Assembly (NCBI GenBank): GCA_003165495.1
Contig: PMMB01000326.1
Span: 15,732 to 30,579, forward strand
Source of the DNA: Gammaproteobacteria bacterium
GTDB taxonomy: Bacteria; Pseudomonadota; Gammaproteobacteria; Steroidobacterales; Steroidobacteraceae
Direction of reading: 5' to 3'
DNA length: 14,848 nt
The notes below the pieces were generated by a model. It was not told the origin of the DNA. It searched no databases and worked only from the letters and a program-made list of their open reading frames with translations. The translations under genes and the position numbers were made by a program. Of the stretch, positions 13,973 to 14,848 are shown one piece after another. The first letter of the stretch is position 1. Each line of letters starts with the position of its first letter.

Positions 13973-14209
13973 GTCCAGAATCGATGGCTCCTAGCGTTGG
14001 GCACTTTGTTTATTGTCGGCGCCCTCTCCTGACCGCGGTTTAAAGAGATACATTTGTTCCATCTTCCGGGCGACATCATTGTCGATCGGCCGGGATTCAA
14101 GCTCTTCTTCCCGATCACGACCATGGTGATCCTGAGCGCGGTTCTGTCACTGCTGACTGGCTTCTGCGGTGCTAACAGAGCAAAAGAGGTCAATCGAGAG
14201 CGGCACTGA
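13973..14209 (+). pseudogene. DUF2905 membrane protein gene, broken by an in-frame stop
   Basis: Translation in one frame gives QNRWLLALGTLFIVGALS, stop, PRFKEIHLFHLPGDIIVDRP, then GFKLFFPITTMVILSAVLSL and a polar tail ending at TGA 14207-14209. DUF2905 proteins are about 65-75 residues with two membrane segments around a conserved 'LPGDI.I.R..F.FYFP.T' core, all of which is visible. The TGA at 14030-14032 stands where members commonly have Trp ('GLLWP'), so a single TGG-to-TGA change would explain it. No ATG, GTG or TTG precedes the first segment in frame; GTC at 13973 could be a mutated GTG. No ribosome site is seen. It begins 12 nt after the sulfatase stop. A sequencing error could explain one defect but hardly both. 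Confidence 0.7.
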
Positions 14210-14292
14210 CCAAATACGACGAGGCGCTCGAGTACGCGCCTAACTGGAAAGAGCTCAAAGAAGCCCGCGAGGGCGTGGCGAAGTATAAGAGC
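14200..14292 (+). pseudogene. Remnant of a TPR protein gene (C-terminal end only)
   Basis: The frame reads RAALTKYDEALEYAPNWKEL then KEAREGVAKYK, against SEALAKYDEALRHAPNWAAL and KEARDGAAKHQ at the C-terminus of the TPR protein at 7839-9695. The predicted residues match closely while the DNA differs at many third positions, so it is an old paralogue rather than a fresh copy. There is no start codon; an in-frame TAA at 14173 lies upstream, and the frame runs on without homology to a TAA at 14455-14457. The remnant begins inside the 3' end of the DUF2905 pseudogene. Confidence 0.65.
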
Positions 14293-14305
14293 GTTGGGTC
14301 GGAAC

Positions 14306-14848
14306 TCATCTGCTCTGGATCGAAACGATCGCTCGCTGCACGGGGTCGTTGCCTGGACCCTCGTTCACTCGCTCGCGGCTCGGGGACACTGAGACTTCAA
14401 AGCGGCCGGTCTTCTCGTCGAAAGCGACGTCGCCCGCGGATCCCATCTGCGCTGTAATCGTGGGTCGCCGCGTCGCGTAGCCAAACAGGCGCACAGTTTT
14501 TTCCTGGGGAGCGAACGTTACGGCGGCGGTAAGACGGTTCCGTTCGTCGGCGACGGAGGCAATGCGTTTCCGACCGTCAGGGACGAACTTGCTGTCGTCA
14601 CCGAAGAGCGCGACGCCCGCGCGCGACACCGGTGCCAGGATGAAATAAGCCGTTCCGTTCGGAGCAAGATCGAAGGTGAAAGTTTCCGAGGCCGCCAATC
14701 GTCGCGCGGTCCGGGCTCGTGCGTCGTATAAATAGACGTCGCGGGGTACCTCTACTTGCGCCGGCGTGAAAGCGGCAGTCGCATCTTCGGATCCGCGGCT
14801 GTAGGCGAAGACATAGGCTGTTCGCAAGGCGCCGTGATCGGTGTGGGC
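14306..14848 (-). CDS. C-terminal part of a probable secreted glycoside-hydrolase-like protein (5' end outside window)
   Basis: The frame is open to the right edge, giving 180 residues of the C-terminus (from AHTDHGALRTAYVFAYSR to the end at IVSIQSR). The sequence alternates short strands and turns, as in a C-terminal all-beta sandwich: 'VPRDVYLYDARARTARRL', 'FTFDLAPNGTAYFILAPVSR', 'GVALFGDDSKFVPDGRKRIA', 'AAVTFAPQEKTVRLFGYATR'. The 'YFILAPV...GVALFGDDSKFV' run is like the end domain of GH36/Sip1-type alpha-galactosidases or similar enzymes, but I cannot confirm this without the catalytic part. The TTG at 14827 is internal. It converges with the TPR remnant. Next to a sulfatase, a role in breakdown of a sulfated or plant glycan is possible. 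Confidence 0.6.
   Translation of the reverse strand, partial: AHTDHGALRTAYVFAYSRGSEDATAAFTPAQVEVPRDVYLYDARARTARRLAASETFTFDLAPNGTAYFILAPVSRAGVALFGDDSKFVPDGRKRIASVADERNRLTAAVTFAPQEKTVRLFGYATRRPTITAQMGSAGDVAFDEKTGRFEVSVSPSRERVNEGPGNDPVQRAIVSIQSR

Noticed and set aside
13909..14193. Minus-strand frame of 94 codons over the DUF2905 region
   Set aside because: The plus strand here encodes the recognisable LPGDI core of DUF2905; the minus peptide is unrelated to anything I know.
14275..14457. Plus-strand frame of 60 codons starting ATGGCG... near the right end
   Set aside because: Only its upstream extension and first few codons are TPR-like; the rest is an Arg/Ser-rich shadow of the minus-strand gene.

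Overview
The window is GC-rich bacterial chromosomal DNA with dense genes, short gaps and mostly exported enzymes. Sec, Tat and lipoprotein signals, Shine-Dalgarno sites of the AGGAG/GGAG type and the family mix (bacterial tricorn protease, DUF6624, DUF3562, heparan-N-sulfatase-like sulfatase, exported metallo-beta-lactamase-fold enzymes) fit a free-living, probably soil or freshwater proteobacterium. A gammaproteobacterium near Steroidobacter/Xanthomonadales is my guess; it rests on gene style only, since the window holds no rRNA or other phylogenetic marker.

Layout. 1-255 is the 3' end of an aldo/keto reductase, which meets tail to tail (stop codons overlapping) a leftward set: FMN-dependent alpha-hydroxy-acid dehydrogenase (252-1388), a small ABM-domain protein (1412-1711) and a large secreted tricorn-type S41 protease (1766-5158, GTG start). 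A 236-bp divergent control region (5159-5394) separates these from rightward genes: a secreted methyl-parathion-hydrolase-like MBL hydrolase (5395-6357), a 67-residue very basic protein built of two 20-residue repeats (6392-6595), an MBL-fold lipoprotein of the COG1237 type (6715-7776), a membrane-anchored TPR protein (7839-9695), a secreted cupin (9826-10317), a secreted DUF6624 protein (10591-11319), an unnamed conserved 124-residue protein (11545-11919), a DUF3562 protein (11986-12267) and a Tat-exported sulfatase of the N-sulfoglucosamine sulfohydrolase type (12518-13960).

The last kilobase is gene debris. A DUF2905 gene (about 13973-14209) carries an in-frame TGA where family members usually have Trp and has no normal start codon. 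It runs into a short remnant of a second TPR gene (about 14200-14292) whose predicted peptide closely resembles the C-terminus of the TPR protein at 7839-9695. A leftward gene entering from the right edge (14306-14848) looks like the C-terminal beta-sandwich of a secreted glycoside-hydrolase-like protein, which would fit with the sulfatase in glycan breakdown.

I see no CRISPR array, tRNA, rRNA, integrase, transposase, toxin-antitoxin pair or obvious defence system. The parts most worth following are the 67-residue repeat protein, the broken DUF2905/TPR junction, the direct repeats and tiny overlapping ORF in front of the sulfatase, two dyads in the leader of the MBL lipoprotein, and the active-site variants in the tricorn protease, sulfatase and cupin.
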